From NCBI GenBank assembly GCA_016201085.1, contig JACQDO010000233.1, positions 1-13,275 on the forward strand: a stretch of DNA of 13,275 nucleotides, read 5' to 3'. This DNA comes from Hyphomicrobiales bacterium. Lineage in GTDB: Bacteria > Pseudomonadota > Alphaproteobacteria > Rhizobiales > Xanthobacteraceae. The notes below the pieces were generated by a model. The model made no database searches and was not told the DNA's origin. It worked only from the letters and a program-made list of their open reading frames with translations. A program made the translations under genes and the position numbers. Below, piece by piece: positions 13,001 through 13,275 of the stretch. Within the stretch, counting starts at the first letter, position 1. Each line of letters begins with the position of its first letter.

Positions 13001-13047
13001 CGCATGATCCCGAAAAGTGGGTTCCGGTTTTCGGACAAGATCATGCG
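13001..13047 (+). repeat. Palindromic intergenic repeat, copy 3 of 3
   Basis: A 47-bp palindrome with perfect 9-bp outer arms CGCATGATC (13001-13009) and GATCATGCG (13039-13047) and the same inner CCGAAAA/TTTTCGG arms. The core reads GTGGGTTCCGG where copies 1 and 2 have GTGGGAACCGG. It begins 1 bp after the stop of the small membrane-protein gene and ends 3 bp before the AAGGAAA ribosome-binding site of ureB. Confidence 0.9.
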
Positions 13048-13062
13048 AAAAAGGAAAACGTC

Positions 13063-13275
13063 ATGATCCCCGGCGAACTGTTCATCAAGGACGGCGACAT
13101 CGAGCTCAATCCCGGCCGCAAGACGGTGACGCTCAGCGTCGCCAACAGCGGCGACCGGCCGATCCAGGTCGGCTCGCATTACCACTTCTTCGAGACCAAC
13201 CCGGCGCTCAAGTTCGAGCGCAAAAAGGCGCGCGGCATGCGGCTTGACATCGCGGCCGGCACCGCGGTGCGCTTC
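13063..13275 (+). CDS. ureB: Urease subunit beta (partial, N-terminal part)
   Basis: The 71 visible codons run off the right edge; typical UreB has about 100-125 residues, so roughly a third is missing. It begins [20 protein letters not shown] and contains [26 protein letters not shown] and the [15 protein letters not shown] segment, both hallmarks of UreB. UreB is a structural subunit of urease that supports the UreC catalytic subunit. AAGGAAA (13051-13057) lies 5 bases before the ATG, directly after palindromic repeat copy 3. ureC should follow. No lesion is visible in this part. Confidence 0.95.
   Translation, partial: MIPGELFIKDGDIELNPGRKTVTLSVANSGDRPIQVGSHYHFFETNPALKFERKKARGMRLDIAAGTAVRF

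Noticed and set aside
12484..13185. Minus-strand open frames opposite ureA/ureB containing SENRFPLFG or SENRNPLFG
   Set aside because: These come from translation of the palindromic repeats; the flanking residues are shadows of ureA, the small gene and ureB.
1..13275. CRISPR array, tRNA/rRNA genes, transposase or phage genes
   Set aside because: None was found. The repeated units are three dispersed palindromes and one double-hairpin element, without the regular spacing of a CRISPR array.

Overview
The window looks like chromosomal DNA of a G+C-rich alphaproteobacterium, probably of the Bradyrhizobium/Rhodopseudomonas/Xanthobacteraceae part of the Hyphomicrobiales (Rhizobiales). The evidence is the strong G/C third-position bias, a urtABCDE-ureDAB gene order, a sigma-54 promoter of the nitrogen-control type, and two kinds of intergenic palindromic repeat that I remember as common in that group. 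The assignment is an inference from memory; no search was run.

Left part (1-5571), a catabolic cassette of unknown substrate. A Bug/TctC-type periplasmic solute-binding protein gene runs off the left edge on the minus strand. Divergent from it is a tight plus-strand operon: alpha/beta hydrolase (813-1721), an atypical SDR (1731-2516), an aldehyde dehydrogenase (2536-4029) and a classical SDR (4040-4768). It converges on a second SDR (4777-5571, minus). This second SDR is a paralogue of the 1731-2516 gene, about 76% identical by hand count, lying in inverted orientation. The two copies differ at the position of the catalytic tyrosine. A 16-bp perfect palindrome covers the stop codons of both convergent genes.

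Middle part (5572-11471), the urea ABC transporter urtABCDE. A textbook -24/-12 sigma-54 promoter (5825-5841) lies in the 333-bp gap, with several upstream dyads; one of these resembles a degenerate NtrC site. urtA is followed by a strong intrinsic hairpin plus T-tract that should act as an intra-operon attenuator, and then by a palindromic repeat. Two lesions stand out. urtA lacks about 35 codons of a highly conserved segment, in frame. urtE has an in-frame amber codon (TAG, 11058-11060) in the middle of an otherwise intact gene. If both are real, the importer is probably broken.

Right part (11472-13275), the start of the urease operon: ureD, ureA, a 59-codon TTG-initiated gene for a small His-rich membrane protein, and ureB (runs off the right edge). 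A 101-bp double-hairpin repeat lies between urtE and ureD. Two further copies of the 47-49 bp palindrome seen after urtA lie just upstream of ureA and ureB. The intended system is urea import (UrtABCDE) followed by hydrolysis by a nickel urease, switched on under nitrogen limitation. No tRNA, rRNA, CRISPR array, transposase or phage gene was seen.
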